Of a stretch of DNA of 63,635 bases, positions 26,809 to 35,079 are shown in pieces. The position numbers and the translations under genes were made by a program. The notes under the pieces were generated by a model. That model worked only from the letters and a program-made list of their open reading frames with translations. It had not been told where the DNA came from and made no database searches. Within the stretch, counting starts at the first letter, position 1. Each line of letters opens with the position of its first letter. This DNA comes from Streptomyces himastatinicus ATCC 53653 (GTDB lineage Bacteria; Actinomycetota; Actinomycetes; Streptomycetales; Streptomycetaceae), in assembly GCF_000158915.1 (NCBI RefSeq), contig NZ_GG657754.1:10525903-10589537 (forward strand), in the 5' to 3' direction.

Positions 26809-28149
26809 TCAGGGGTGGCGGGCCTGCGCCGCGGCGGTGTCCGCCGCGGTCAGCCCGAAGACGAGGGCTGACGCGATACCGCCCGCGTAGGCGCGGTGCC
26901 ACAGGCCGCCGGTGTCGGAACCGGCGGCCAGTAGCCCCGTCAGTGGCTCCCCGTTCTTTGCCAGGACCCGCGCCTGATCGTCGATGCGTACTCCGTGGAA
27001 CGGGAAGGTGATGGCCGGTGCCGTCTCGATGACGTAGTACGGGGGCTCGTCCAGCGGCAGCGGGTCCAGCTCCCGGCCGGGTGCCGTGGCGAGCCCCGCC
27101 GAGGCGCGCTCGTTGAACCGCCGGACCCCGTCCCGAATGGCCTCACCCCGGTAACCCCACTCCTCGGGGAGGAACGCCAGCTCGTCGAGATCCTCGGCCA
27201 GTCCCACACGGCCGCCTCGCTTGTTCGCCAGCGCGAACTTGTCGACGGCGACCGCGCCCTCGACGTAGGAGCCCACGATCCAGTCGCGGAACACCCGGGC
27301 ATCGGCGATGAGGAGTCCCCGGCTCTCCGGCTGTTCCAGCAGCGCCATGGAGGTGAGGTGGTCGCCCAGCGTCTCGTCCACGAAGCGCTCGTTGCGCAGG
27401 TTGAACAGGAGCGCGTGTTCGCTGTAGTACAGCGACAGGTCGACGAAGTCCACCGGGTCGGTGAAGGGCGTACGGCTCGGAATGAGGTGGCCGTAGAAGC
27501 CCGCGTCGGCGTGGCCGGTGGCCGCGCCCACGCCGGTGGCCAGGCGGTAGCCACCGCCGCGGCTGTCGGGATTGGAGCGCAGCTCCATGCGGTCGGCGTG
27601 GGGGTGCACATGCTCGGTGCGGAGCGCGAGGTCGCCCTGGAACCCGCCGGTCGCGAGGAGCGTGGCGCGGGCGCCGACCGTCCTGTGCGTGCCGTCGGCT
27701 GACCTCAGCAGGGCTCCCACGACGGCACCGTGCTCGGTCAGCAGGTGTTCGGTGTGGGTGGCGAGCAGCAGTCGGCCACCGCCGTCGAGGATGAGCCGAC
27801 GGCAGGTGTCGAGATAGTGACCGGTGTCGAATTGGTGTCCGCGGCCGAAGCTCAGGATGCGCTGTGCGTCCTTCACCTCCACCCCGGTGGAGCGGATCCA
27901 GGAAACACCCTCGTCGAACCGGTCCACGAGGGCGCGCTTCAGCGTGAGGTCCCCTCCCGGATTGTGCCGGTCCATGATGTCGTGGCTCGGAGCGGTCCAC
28001 GCGTATCCGGCGAAGCGCGCGGAGCCGCCCACGTCCGTGCTGGTATCCACCAGCACCACGGACAGGCCGCTGCGGACGGCACGGGCACCGGCGGTCAGGC
28101 CCGCCATGCCCGCCCCGATGATGAGTAGATCGACGACTTCCGCGTCCAC
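26809..28149 (-). CDS. FAD-dependent dehydrogenase, fumarate reductase/ketosteroid dehydrogenase fold
   Basis: 446 residues from the GTG at 28149, seven bases after AAGGAG. The FAD motif is LLIIGAGMAGLTAGARAV, followed by STDVGGSARFAGYAW, an ATLLATGGFQGD strand and the C-terminal LLAAGSDTGGLWHRAYAGGIASALVFG. This is the FAD_binding_2 family of fumarate reductases, 3-ketosteroid dehydrogenases and tricarballylate-type dehydrogenases. It probably introduces or reduces a C=C bond. It is the first gene of the TetR-type regulon and is divergent from an SDR, with two operators between. Confidence 0.85.
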   Translation of the reverse strand: MDAEVVDLLIIGAGMAGLTAGARAVRSGLSVVLVDTSTDVGGSARFAGYAWTAPSHDIMDRHNPGGDLTLKRALVDRFDEGVSWIRSTGVEVKDAQRILSFGRGHQFDTGHYLDTCRRLILDGGGRLLLATHTEHLLTEHGAVVGALLRSADGTHRTVGARATLLATGGFQGDLALRTEHVHPHADRMELRSNPDSRGGGYRLATGVGAATGHADAGFYGHLIPSRTPFTDPVDFVDLSLYYSEHALLFNLRNERFVDETLGDHLTSMALLEQPESRGLLIADARVFRDWIVGSYVEGAVAVDKFALANKRGGRVGLAEDLDELAFLPEEWGYRGEAIRDGVRRFNERASAGLATAPGRELDPLPLDEPPYYVIETAPAITFPFHGVRIDDQARVLAKNGEPLTGLLAAGSDTGGLWHRAYAGGIASALVFGLTAADTAAAQARHP

Positions 28150-28188
28150 GCGAAATCTCCTTCGGTGGGGGCCGGTGTTCAGTAAAAC

Positions 28189-28201
28189 CGAATCCAGTTC
28201 A
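28189..28201. promoter_or_regulatory. Operator B of the island regulon
   Basis: CGAATCCAGTTCA, two bases off the consensus TGAANTNAGTTCA. It sits 40 bases before the flavoprotein start codon and probably controls the minus-strand gene. Confidence 0.5.
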
Positions 28202-28237
28202 CATCTCAAGACGGTTGCATCGAGCCTGTCCCGAACC

Positions 28238-28282
28238 TTGTCGGTGCCGGGTCGGCACGGTAAGAGAGGTGAAGTCAGTTCA
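28238..28282 (+). promoter_or_regulatory. Promoter with operator A for the SDR gene
   Basis: TTGTCG (28238-28243), 17-base spacer, TAAGAG (28261-28266), then the palindrome TGAAGTCAGTTCA (28270-28282) over the expected start point. The spacer holds a perfect inverted repeat GTGCCG-GGT-CGGCAC. The -10/operator block is nearly identical over about 30 bases to the one at 32485-32511. Confidence 0.6.
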
Positions 28283-28307
28283 ATATCGGATGGTGCTGGA
28301 GGTCGTC

Positions 28308-29111
28308 ATGGCGCATGGAGGGGCCCACGCGGGCCGGTTCGAGGGCAAGGTCGCCCTGGTGACGGGTGCGGGCTCGGGTATGGGCGCGGCCGTCGCCCGG
28401 CGGCTGGCCGCCGAAGGGGCCCGGGCGGTGGTCCTGGCCGACGTCGACGGTACGAGCGCGGCGGCCGTCGCGCAGGACGTGCCGGTCGGCCGGGCGCTCG
28501 CCGTCGACGTGGCGGACGCCGCGGCGGTCGACCATGCCGTCGACGACGTGCTGCGTCGGTACGGCGGGCTCGATCTGGTGGTGCACGCCGCGGGTGTCGA
28601 CGATCCGCAGGCCAAGCAGCGCATCGCGGACGCCCTGGTGGAGGGCCGTCCGCCCGAGGTGACCGATGTGCTCGAGGACGCGGCCTGGCGGCGCGTCATG
28701 CGGATCAACCTCGACGGCACCTTCCATGTGCTGCGCGCCTCGGTGCGGGCCATGCGGCCGGAGAAGGCGGGGGCGATCGTCGTGATCGGCTCGTCGTCCG
28801 CCTTCGACGCCCCGGTCGGCTACCCTCATTACGCCGCGTCCAAGGCGGGGGTGCACGCCCTGTGCCAGGCCGTGGCCAAGGAGGTCATCCCGTCCGGGAT
28901 CAGGGTGAACGTGGTCGCGCCGGGGCCGACCGAGACGGGGATGGCCGTACGTACGCCGGAGGTGCTGCGCTCGGGGTTCGCCGACCCGCGGGTGCGCCCG
29001 TACGCGACCGCCGAGGAGATCGCCGACATCGCCCTGTTCCTGGCCAGTGACGCCGCGGCGAACCTGATCGGCGCGGTGCTGCTCGCCAACGGCGGCCGGT
29101 TCACCGTCTGA
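28308..29111 (+). CDS. SDR-family oxidoreductase
   Basis: 267 residues from the ATG at 28308 (GGAGGTCGTC upstream). Cofactor motif TGAGSGMG, Asp at the end of beta-2 (VLADVDG, NAD preference), HAAGV in place of NNAG, Ser in VIGSSSAF, and YPHYAASKAG with the catalytic Tyr and Lys. It is a classical SDR with an extra loop of about 20 residues (QRIADALVEGRPPEVTDVLE), probably acting on a hydroxyl of the island's substrate. It is controlled by operator A. Confidence 0.9.
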   Translation: MAHGGAHAGRFEGKVALVTGAGSGMGAAVARRLAAEGARAVVLADVDGTSAAAVAQDVPVGRALAVDVADAAAVDHAVDDVLRRYGGLDLVVHAAGVDDPQAKQRIADALVEGRPPEVTDVLEDAAWRRVMRINLDGTFHVLRASVRAMRPEKAGAIVVIGSSSAFDAPVGYPHYAASKAGVHALCQAVAKEVIPSGIRVNVVAPGPTETGMAVRTPEVLRSGFADPRVRPYATAEEIADIALFLASDAAANLIGAVLLANGGRFTV

Positions 29112-29123
29112 CTGCCGTCACCC

Positions 29124-29136
29124 TGAATTCACTTCA
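29124..29136. promoter_or_regulatory. Operator C of the island regulon
   Basis: TGAATTCACTTCA, one base off the consensus and a near-perfect dyad. It lies 13 bases after the SDR stop, upstream of the transporter gene. No good -10/-35 pair is seen next to it. Confidence 0.55.
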
Positions 29137-29203
29137 GATTGCCGTGCGTGGCCTCGTCTGTCGCTTCCCGGCTCGTCCGAGAAATCCCCGTCCGCAGGCT
29201 AGC

Positions 29204-29216
29204 TGTACTGAGTTCA
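29204..29216. promoter_or_regulatory. Operator D of the island regulon
   Basis: TGTACTGAGTTCA, one base off the consensus, 65 bases before the transporter start and about 80 bases from operator C. The pair could allow cooperative binding. Confidence 0.5.
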
Positions 29217-29280
29217 GTTCTGTAGCGTCCCGGGCGTCGGCAAGGAACGGGATCTCGCCGTTCGGAAGGAGAGCCGAAAC

Positions 29281-30582
29281 ATGAGCACCACTGAGCAGCC
29301 CGCCCCGCCGGGGTCGGCGTCAACGTCCTACGACCCCCGCACGGTGCGCCGCGCGATGCTCGCCGGAAGCATCGGCACACTGATCGAATACTACGATTTC
29401 AGCGTCTACGGTTATCTCGCCGTGGTCATCGCCCCGCAGTTCTTCCCGAATGAGGATCCGACGGCCTCGACGCTGGCGGCGCTGGCGGTGCTCGCCACCG
29501 GCCTCGTGGTCCGGCCGCTCGGCGGGGTTTTCTTCGGATGGCTCGGCGACCGATGGGGGCGCCGCAAGGCGCTGGTCTCCTCCGTGCTGTGCATGGGGGT
29601 GGCCAGCAGCATTACGGGGCTGCTACCGACCTATGGCCAGATCGGCGTGCTCGCCGCGGTGCTGCTCTTCCTCACCCGGCTGGTGCAGGGCATCTCCTCG
29701 GGCGGCGAGTCGGTCGGCGCCTACACCTATATCTACGAGTCGGCACCGCCCCGGCGCAGGGCGTTCCTCGGTGCCGTCACGCCCATCGGATCCAACCTCG
29801 GATTCATGTTCGCGGCCGCCACGGCCGGGGCGATCTCCGCTCTCACCACTCAGGATCAGATGGCCGACTGGGGGTGGCGGCTGCCCTTCCTGATGGCCGT
29901 GCCCCTCACCCTCATCTGTCTGTGGGCCCGGCTGCGGATCGAGGACACCCCGGAGTTCAAGGAGGCCGCGAAGCGCGCCGACATCCCCGCCGCCCCGATC
30001 CGGGAGGTCCTGTCCACCCACCGCACCGCGCTGCTCCAGTCCATCGGACTGGCCATGGCCCAGGGCGGCGCTATCTTCCTCGGACTGACCTACATGGGCA
30101 TCTACCTGACCACGAACCTGGGGTACGACCCCACGCATGTGTTCTGGCTGACCGCGGGCGTCGTCCTCGTCACCGTGCTGCTCATGGTGCCTGCCGGGTG
30201 GCTCGCCGCCCGGTTCGGTTGCCGTCGCGTCCTGCTGGCCGGGCTGCTGGGTTTCCTGGTGACGGCGTACCCCGCGCTGACGCTCATGGGGCGGCACAGC
30301 CTGGCCGTGGCCGGGCTGGCCTATCTCCTCTTCATGCTGAGCAGTGCGTTCGTGCAGGTCCCGGCGGCCAGCCTGTGGCCGCATCTCTTTGAACGCCGGG
30401 TCCGCTACACCGGTATGGCCATCGGGTACAACATCGGCACCGTCCTCGCGGGCGGTACGGCTCCGTACATCGCGGCCTTCCTGGTGCAGCGGACGGGGAA
30501 CCTGCTCTCCCCGGCGTTCTTCGTGATGGCGGTCTGCCTGATCGGGCTCGGCGCCCTGTCCACTGTCCGCAAGGATGTGTAG
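29281..30582 (+). CDS. MFS transporter, metabolite:H+ symporter (MHS) type
   Basis: 433 residues with 12 predicted membrane segments. MHS family marks are IGTLIEYYDFSVYGYLA in TM1, GDRWGRRKAL in the first cytoplasmic loop, and RLVQGISSGGESVGA in TM4. The family imports organic acids and aromatic or osmolyte carboxylates with protons. GGAAGGAG lies upstream. Operators C and D precede it, so it is likely the uptake system for the island's substrate, probably a carboxylic acid. Confidence 0.92.
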   Translation: MSTTEQPAPPGSASTSYDPRTVRRAMLAGSIGTLIEYYDFSVYGYLAVVIAPQFFPNEDPTASTLAALAVLATGLVVRPLGGVFFGWLGDRWGRRKALVSSVLCMGVASSITGLLPTYGQIGVLAAVLLFLTRLVQGISSGGESVGAYTYIYESAPPRRRAFLGAVTPIGSNLGFMFAAATAGAISALTTQDQMADWGWRLPFLMAVPLTLICLWARLRIEDTPEFKEAAKRADIPAAPIREVLSTHRTALLQSIGLAMAQGGAIFLGLTYMGIYLTTNLGYDPTHVFWLTAGVVLVTVLLMVPAGWLAARFGCRRVLLAGLLGFLVTAYPALTLMGRHSLAVAGLAYLLFMLSSAFVQVPAASLWPHLFERRVRYTGMAIGYNIGTVLAGGTAPYIAAFLVQRTGNLLSPAFFVMAVCLIGLGALSTVRKDV

Positions 30583-30625
30583 GGACGCGGACGGCAACAG
30601 GCACGTCGGCGGCGGCGAACGCGGG

Positions 30626-31378
30626 TCAGGCTTTGTCCGCCGCGTGGCCGTGGCCGACGTGGCCGATGGTCTGGCCGCCGTCGACGGCGAACTCCCCGCC
30701 CGTGGTGTACGAGGCGTCGTCGCTCGCGAGGAAGAGCACCATGCGGGTGACCTCATCGGGCTCCCCGATGCGGGCCACGGGCTGCCGGGCGAAGCGCTCG
30801 GGTGAGGCCCTCTCACCCATGGGCGTGCGGATGACGCCCGGATGCACGGAGTTGATCCGTACCCCCGTGCCCGCCATGTCCAGCGCGGCGGCCTTGGTCA
30901 TCCCGCGCACCCCCCACTTGCTCGCCACATAGCCGATGCCATCGGCGAAGCCCATGAGGCCCGCGGCCGAGGAGATGTTGACGACGGCCCCGTGGCCGCG
31001 GGCGCGCATGCCGGGCAGGACGGTGTGCATACCGAGGAAGGCGCCCACCAGATTGATGTCGATGATCTGGCGGAACTGCTCGGGCGACTGCTCCTCGACG
31101 CCACCGAAGTGAATGATCCCGGCGTTGTTGACCAGGACATCCACCGGACCCAAGGTGTCCTCGACCGTGCGGACCACGGACCGCCACTGCGCCTCGTCCG
31201 TGACGTCGAGGTGGCAGTACCGGGCGTGGGCGAGTTCGCCCGCCAAGGACTCTCCCTCGTCGTCCAGGACATCGCAGACGGCGATTCGGGCCCCTTCCGC
31301 GGCCAGCCCACGGACATGTGTGGCGCCCATGCCCCGGGCCCCGCCTGTGACGATCGCGACCTTTCCCTCGAAGCGCAT
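30626..31378 (-). CDS. SDR, 3alpha/20beta-hydroxysteroid dehydrogenase-like
   Basis: 250 residues: TGGARGMG, CDVLDDEG, NNAGI, VNISSAAGLMG, YVASKWGVRGMTKAAA and VNSVHPGVIRTPM. The last three blocks strongly recall the 3alpha,20beta-hydroxysteroid dehydrogenase of Streptomyces as I know it. It should oxidise or reduce an alicyclic hydroxyl with NAD(H). A His-rich C-terminal tail (IGHVGHGHAAD) is unusual. It is downstream of the alcohol dehydrogenase gene on the same strand, 27 bases apart, so the two form an operon. Confidence 0.9.
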   Translation of the reverse strand: MRFEGKVAIVTGGARGMGATHVRGLAAEGARIAVCDVLDDEGESLAGELAHARYCHLDVTDEAQWRSVVRTVEDTLGPVDVLVNNAGIIHFGGVEEQSPEQFRQIIDINLVGAFLGMHTVLPGMRARGHGAVVNISSAAGLMGFADGIGYVASKWGVRGMTKAAALDMAGTGVRINSVHPGVIRTPMGERASPERFARQPVARIGEPDEVTRMVLFLASDDASYTTGGEFAVDGGQTIGHVGHGHAADKA

Positions 31379-31405
31379 CCCGAGCTTCCCTTCCGTTGAA
31401 TGTGA

Positions 31406-32449
31406 TCAGTCGGGCACCAGTACGGCCCGGCCCCGCACCCGGCCGTGGCGAAGGCGGTCGATCGCCTCCGCCGCGGCCGACATGGGGAACCGCTCCGTCT
31501 CGACGTGCAGCGCTCCGGCACACGCCAGCTCGACCACCTCGGCGAGCTGGTGGCGCGGTCCCCAGAAGGGCAGCGAGAGCCTGAAGCCGGGTGGGAGAAC
31601 GCCCGGCTTGGCGACTGTCAGACGGCCGCCCCCGCTGCCGACGACGGCGAGTTCGCCACCGGGCCGCAGAACACCGACGGCGAGGTCCAGCGTCTCCGCG
31701 GTGCCGACGAAGTCGAGTACGGCGTCGGCACCGACATCCCCGCCGCGCGCCCTCAGCACCTGGGCGGTGTCCGCCCGCATCAGGGTGCCGAAGTCCGCGC
31801 CGGAGCGGTCCGCGAGGGCCAGGGCGTCGTCCCGGACGTCGACGGCCAGCACACGGCACGCCGTGGTCGCGCGCAGGATCTGCACCGCCAGGTGGCCGAG
31901 CCCGCCGATGCCGATCACGACGGCGGTGGCGCCCTCGCCGAGGGCGTGCCGGAGCCCGGCCACGGCGTGGTACGAGGTCAGTCCGGCGTCGGAGAGCGGG
32001 GCCGCCTGTTCGGCCGCCAGGCCGTCGGCCGGCACCAGATGGCGGGCGGACGGCACGAGCACGTACTCGGCCATTCCGCCGTCCCGGCCCAGGCCCGCGC
32101 CGTGCCAGGGGAGCGTGGCGCGCCGGTCGCAGTAGTTGTCCCAGCCCTCGGCGCAGCGGCCGCAGCTCCCGCAGCCCCAGGGCCCGTAGAGCACCACACG
32201 CTCGCCCACCTCCACCCCGTTCGCGTCCGGCCCCAGGGCCGCGACCCGCCCGGCGACCTCATGGCCGAGCGTGAACGGCAGCTGGTAGGGGAGCACCCCA
32301 GGAGCCGCGTCGATGACATGCAGATCGGAGTGGCACAGCCCGGTGGCTTCGACGCGTACCAGGACCTGTGCGCGGAGCGGGACGGGTCGCTCGATATCGA
32401 CCGGCGCCGGTGGATCGCCCCAGGCCGTCAGCCGCAGTGCCCTCATCAT
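31406..32449 (-). CDS. Zinc-dependent alcohol dehydrogenase
   Basis: About 347 residues from the ATG at 32449, six bases from GGGA (the next codon is also ATG). Medium-chain dehydrogenase: catalytic zinc ligands in GLCHSDLH and GHEVAGR, structural zinc CGSCGRCAEGWDNYC with four Cys, nucleotide-binding GIGGLGHLAVQ and Asp in VLAVDVRDD (NAD). It oxidises a primary or secondary alcohol. It is divergent from the acyl-CoA dehydrogenase gene, with operators F and G between, and begins the operon with the 20beta-HSD-like SDR. Confidence 0.92.
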   Translation of the reverse strand: MMRALRLTAWGDPPAPVDIERPVPLRAQVLVRVEATGLCHSDLHVIDAAPGVLPYQLPFTLGHEVAGRVAALGPDANGVEVGERVVLYGPWGCGSCGRCAEGWDNYCDRRATLPWHGAGLGRDGGMAEYVLVPSARHLVPADGLAAEQAAPLSDAGLTSYHAVAGLRHALGEGATAVVIGIGGLGHLAVQILRATTACRVLAVDVRDDALALADRSGADFGTLMRADTAQVLRARGGDVGADAVLDFVGTAETLDLAVGVLRPGGELAVVGSGGGRLTVAKPGVLPPGFRLSLPFWGPRHQLAEVVELACAGALHVETERFPMSAAAEAIDRLRHGRVRGRAVLVPD

Positions 32450-32464
32450 CACCGTTCCCAGGTC

Positions 32465-32509
32465 TGGTCGGGCTGTGGCCGTCACGGTAACAGAGGTGAA
32501 GTGAGTTCA
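32465..32509 (+). promoter_or_regulatory. Promoter with operator F
   Basis: TGGTCG (32465-32470), 17-base spacer, TAACAG (32488-32493), then TGAAGTGAGTTCA (32497-32509). The block from the -10 through the operator matches the one at 28259-28284 at about 24 of 26 positions, implying duplication of a whole control unit. It points toward the acyl-CoA dehydrogenase but also lies directly before the alcohol dehydrogenase gene. Confidence 0.55.
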
Positions 32510-32548
32510 ATAGATGGATGCAGGTCGGGGCGGGGTGCCCCGGAGGTC

Positions 32549-32594
32549 TTGCCGGGCAGGCGTTCCCTGCCTACGGTCAAATGAATCGAGTTCA
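32549..32594 (+). promoter_or_regulatory. Promoter with operator G
   Basis: TTGCCG (32549-32554), 17-base spacer, TACGGT (32572-32577), then TGAATCGAGTTCA (32582-32594). As at operator A, the spacer holds a perfect inverted repeat, here GGCAGG-CGTTC-CCTGCC. Confidence 0.55.
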
Positions 32595-32647
32595 AATTGT
32601 CGGATCGACCGGATCCGATCCCGTCGTACGAGAACGATGGAGTCCCC

Positions 32648-33808
32648 ATGCATCCTCGCCACCCTGAGATCGCCCCCCGGCTGCTGTCCGAAACGGATGA
32701 ACAGCGGCAGCTGCGTACCGTCCTGCGGGACCTCTTCCGTGAGACGAGCAGTCCCGAGGATGTCCGCAAACATCTCGCCACACCGCGCGGATACGACGAA
32801 GCCCTCTGGTCGCGGCTCGCGGGCGAGATCGGGGTCCACGGGCTGGCCGTTCCGGAGGAGTACGGCGGGTCCGGCTTCACCTTCGCCGAGCTGGCGGTCG
32901 TCCTGGAGGAGGTCGGGCGGGCCCTGTGCAGTGCGCCGCTGCTGCCCACGGTGGTGCTGGCCGCGCACGCCTTGCTGTACAGCGGTGACCGAGCGGCATG
33001 CGAGCAGTATCTGCCCCGGATCGCCGACGGCGCGCTCACCGCGACCGTGGCCGGATTCGGCGAAGGATTCGGCGACGGCGAGCCCATCGTCACCGCCGAG
33101 CGGGGGAGCGCCGGATGGGTGCTGCGCGGGCGGGCGGACTTCGTCCTCGACGGGGCCGGTGCGGATGTGATCCTGGTGCGGGCCGCGACCCCCGACGGAC
33201 CCCGGCTGTTCGCCTGCGAGCCGGACCCCGGCACCTGCCGGCGGACGCCGCGCCGCGTCCTGGACGAGACGCGGCGCCAGGCGCTGGTGGAGTTCCGGGG
33301 CGCACCGGCCACCCCCGTGGGCACGGCGGAGGGCGCCGAGGCCACGGTCTCGGCGACTGTGGACACCGGGCGGGCCGCGCTGGCGGCCGAACAGATCGGC
33401 GGCAGCGGACACGCGCTGGATGCCACGGTCGAATTCGTCGCCCAGCGCCACCAGTTCGGGCGCCCCATCGGTTCCTTCCAGGCCGTCAAACACCGGCTGG
33501 CCGATGTGCTGGTCGCGCTGGAAGCGGCGCGCTCGGCCTCCGCGTACGCCACGGCCTGCGCCGCCGTCGCCCCGGAGCAGCTGCCGGTGGCCGCCAGTGC
33601 CGCCGCCGTGGTCTGCTCCGAGACCTTCCGCCTGGCCACGGCCGAGTACGTGCAGCTGCACGGCGGCATCGGCTTCACCTGGGAGCACCCGGCCCATCTG
33701 TATGTGCGCCGCGCCCGCGGCGCCGAGGTGCTGTTCGGTACGGCGGACCGGCACCGGGCGCGGCTGGCCGCGCTCGCCGGACTCGCCCTTGAATCATGTT
33801 CGGTTTGA
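32648..33808 (+). CDS. Acyl-CoA dehydrogenase
   Basis: 386 residues from the ATG at 32648 with GGAG upstream. A TTG at 32597 is rejected because it touches operator G. The N-terminal helical domain (GLAVPEEYGGSGFTFAEL), a shortened middle beta domain, and the C-terminal helical domain with QRHQFGRPIGSFQAVKHRLAD and QLHGGIGFTWEHPAHLYVRRA are seen. This form resembles actinobacterial FadE subunits that work as heteromers in steroid side-chain breakdown, so it may partner one of the two other dehydrogenases here. Confidence 0.9.
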   Translation: MHPRHPEIAPRLLSETDEQRQLRTVLRDLFRETSSPEDVRKHLATPRGYDEALWSRLAGEIGVHGLAVPEEYGGSGFTFAELAVVLEEVGRALCSAPLLPTVVLAAHALLYSGDRAACEQYLPRIADGALTATVAGFGEGFGDGEPIVTAERGSAGWVLRGRADFVLDGAGADVILVRAATPDGPRLFACEPDPGTCRRTPRRVLDETRRQALVEFRGAPATPVGTAEGAEATVSATVDTGRAALAAEQIGGSGHALDATVEFVAQRHQFGRPIGSFQAVKHRLADVLVALEAARSASAYATACAAVAPEQLPVAASAAAVVCSETFRLATAEYVQLHGGIGFTWEHPAHLYVRRARGAEVLFGTADRHRARLAALAGLALESCSV

Positions 33809-33839
33809 CCGTCGGACCGGTTCTGTCTCGATCAAGGGG

Positions 33840-33886
33840 TTGACAGTGCGGTCTTGGACTCGCAGAGTTGTAATGAATTCAGTTCA
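33840..33886 (+). promoter_or_regulatory. Promoter with operator H for the long operon
   Basis: TTGACA (33840-33845), 17-base spacer, CAGAGT (33863-33868), then TGAATTCAGTTCA (33874-33886), an exact match to the consensus. It precedes the operon beginning at 33905, which appears to run to 42047. Confidence 0.6.
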
Positions 33887-33904
33887 GTTTGAAGGGGTGA
33901 GGGT

Positions 33905-34693
33905 ATGACCGTGGAAGACGAGATCCAGTTCGAGCGCGACGGCCACGTGGCCCGGGTGTGGCTCAACCGTCCGTGGAAGAAGAACTGCGTCACCGTGCCG
34001 ATCCTGGACCGGCTCGACGAGATCATCACCGAGGTCGACGAGGACCCCGAGCTGCGGGTCCTGGTGGTCCGTGGCCGCGGCGGCACCTTCTGCTCGGGCT
34101 TCGACCTCGACAGCCTGAAGGCCGACTATGTCGGCAAGTCGAACGCGATCGACGTCGCGGTGAAGTCCGCGAAGGTGTGCGACCGCCTCTACTCGATGAA
34201 GACCCCCTCGGTCGCGGTCCTGGAGGGCCACGTCACCGCCGGCGGCTTCGAGATCATGATCTCCTGCGACTTCGCCATCGCCGCGGACGACGCGAAGATC
34301 GGTGACTTCCACATCCGCCGCGCGCTGTTCGGCGGGGCCGGCCCGATCTACCGGGTGCCGCGCATGATCGGCATCCGCAAGACCAAGGAGCTGATGCTCA
34401 CCGGCAAGCTCCTCTCGGGCGTCGAGGCCACCGAGTTCGGGCTCATCAACAAGTCCGCCCCGGCCGACGAGCTGGACGCGACGGTCGAGGACTTCATCGC
34501 GGACCTCACCGACAAGAGCCCCTTCATGATGTGGCTCACGAAGATGACGATCGACCGCAGCCTGGACGCCGACACCCAGTCGCTGATGGTGATGGAGCAC
34601 CTCGCCGTGGGCGTCGCGCTCAACTCCGAGGACGCCAACGAAGGCGTGTCGGCGTTCCTGGAAAAGCGCGAGCCCAAGTGGCAGGGACGCTGA
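33905..34693 (+). CDS. Enoyl-CoA hydratase/isomerase family protein
   Basis: 262 residues of crotonase fold. The oxyanion-hole segments are GGTFCSGFDL and GHVTAGGFEIMISCD. In the catalytic loop (KIGDFHIRRALFGGAGP) the position of the first hydratase Glu appears to be His, while the second Glu (KTKELMLTG) is retained, so a plain syn-hydratase is doubtful and an isomerase or related activity is possible. It is the first gene of the operon behind operator H. Confidence 0.87.
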   Translation: MTVEDEIQFERDGHVARVWLNRPWKKNCVTVPILDRLDEIITEVDEDPELRVLVVRGRGGTFCSGFDLDSLKADYVGKSNAIDVAVKSAKVCDRLYSMKTPSVAVLEGHVTAGGFEIMISCDFAIAADDAKIGDFHIRRALFGGAGPIYRVPRMIGIRKTKELMLTGKLLSGVEATEFGLINKSAPADELDATVEDFIADLTDKSPFMMWLTKMTIDRSLDADTQSLMVMEHLAVGVALNSEDANEGVSAFLEKREPKWQGR

Positions 34694-34698
34694 CCCGG

Positions 34699-35079
34699 AT
34701 GGCCACGGATCCGCGGAGTCCGGACGCCGGGCTCCAGGGCTCGCGCTGCTCCGGCTGCGCGGTGGCGGCCTACCCCGCGGAGGACACGTGCCCGCGCTGC
34801 GGGGAGTCCGCCCATCCGGCGGCCCTCCAGGGCACAGGCACGCTGTGGACCTGGACGGTGCAGCGGTACGCCCCCAAGTCGCCGCCCTACCAGGCCCCGC
34901 CCGGAGACTTCGTACCCTTCGCGCTCGGCTATGTCGAGCTGGCGGAAGGCGTGCGGGTGGCCGCCGTCCTCGACCTGGACGACCTGGGCGACATCCGCAT
35001 CGGCATGCCCCTGACCGTGACCGCGGGCACCGGCGTCCCGCGGGCCAGGCCCACTGCCCGAGGCGAGGAGGGAACGTGA
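34699..35079 (+). CDS. Zn-ribbon/OB-fold protein (DUF35) partner of the thiolase
   Basis: 126 residues. An N-terminal rubredoxin-like zinc ribbon with CSGC and CPRCG is followed by an OB fold (GTLWTWTVQRYAP, FALGYVEL, VAAVLDLDD). DUF35 proteins bind acyl-CoA and pair with thiolase-like proteins. In steroid-degrading actinobacteria they combine with Ltp2-type proteins as retro-aldolases. The GTGA overlap with the thiolase gene supports a complex. Confidence 0.9.
   Translation: MATDPRSPDAGLQGSRCSGCAVAAYPAEDTCPRCGESAHPAALQGTGTLWTWTVQRYAPKSPPYQAPPGDFVPFALGYVELAEGVRVAAVLDLDDLGDIRIGMPLTVTAGTGVPRARPTARGEEGT

Noticed and set aside
28176..28186. TGTTCAGTAAA as another half-site before the flavoprotein
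   Set aside because: Only one half matches. It is too weak to separate from chance.
31396..31408. TTGAATGTGATCAG between the SDR and ADH genes as a further TetR site
   Set aside because: It matches the island consensus at too few positions and lies inside an operon, not at a promoter.
32597..32647. Upstream TTG start for the acyl-CoA dehydrogenase
   Set aside because: It would begin two bases after operator G, within the expected start-point region, and lacks a ribosome binding site, unlike the ATG at 32648.
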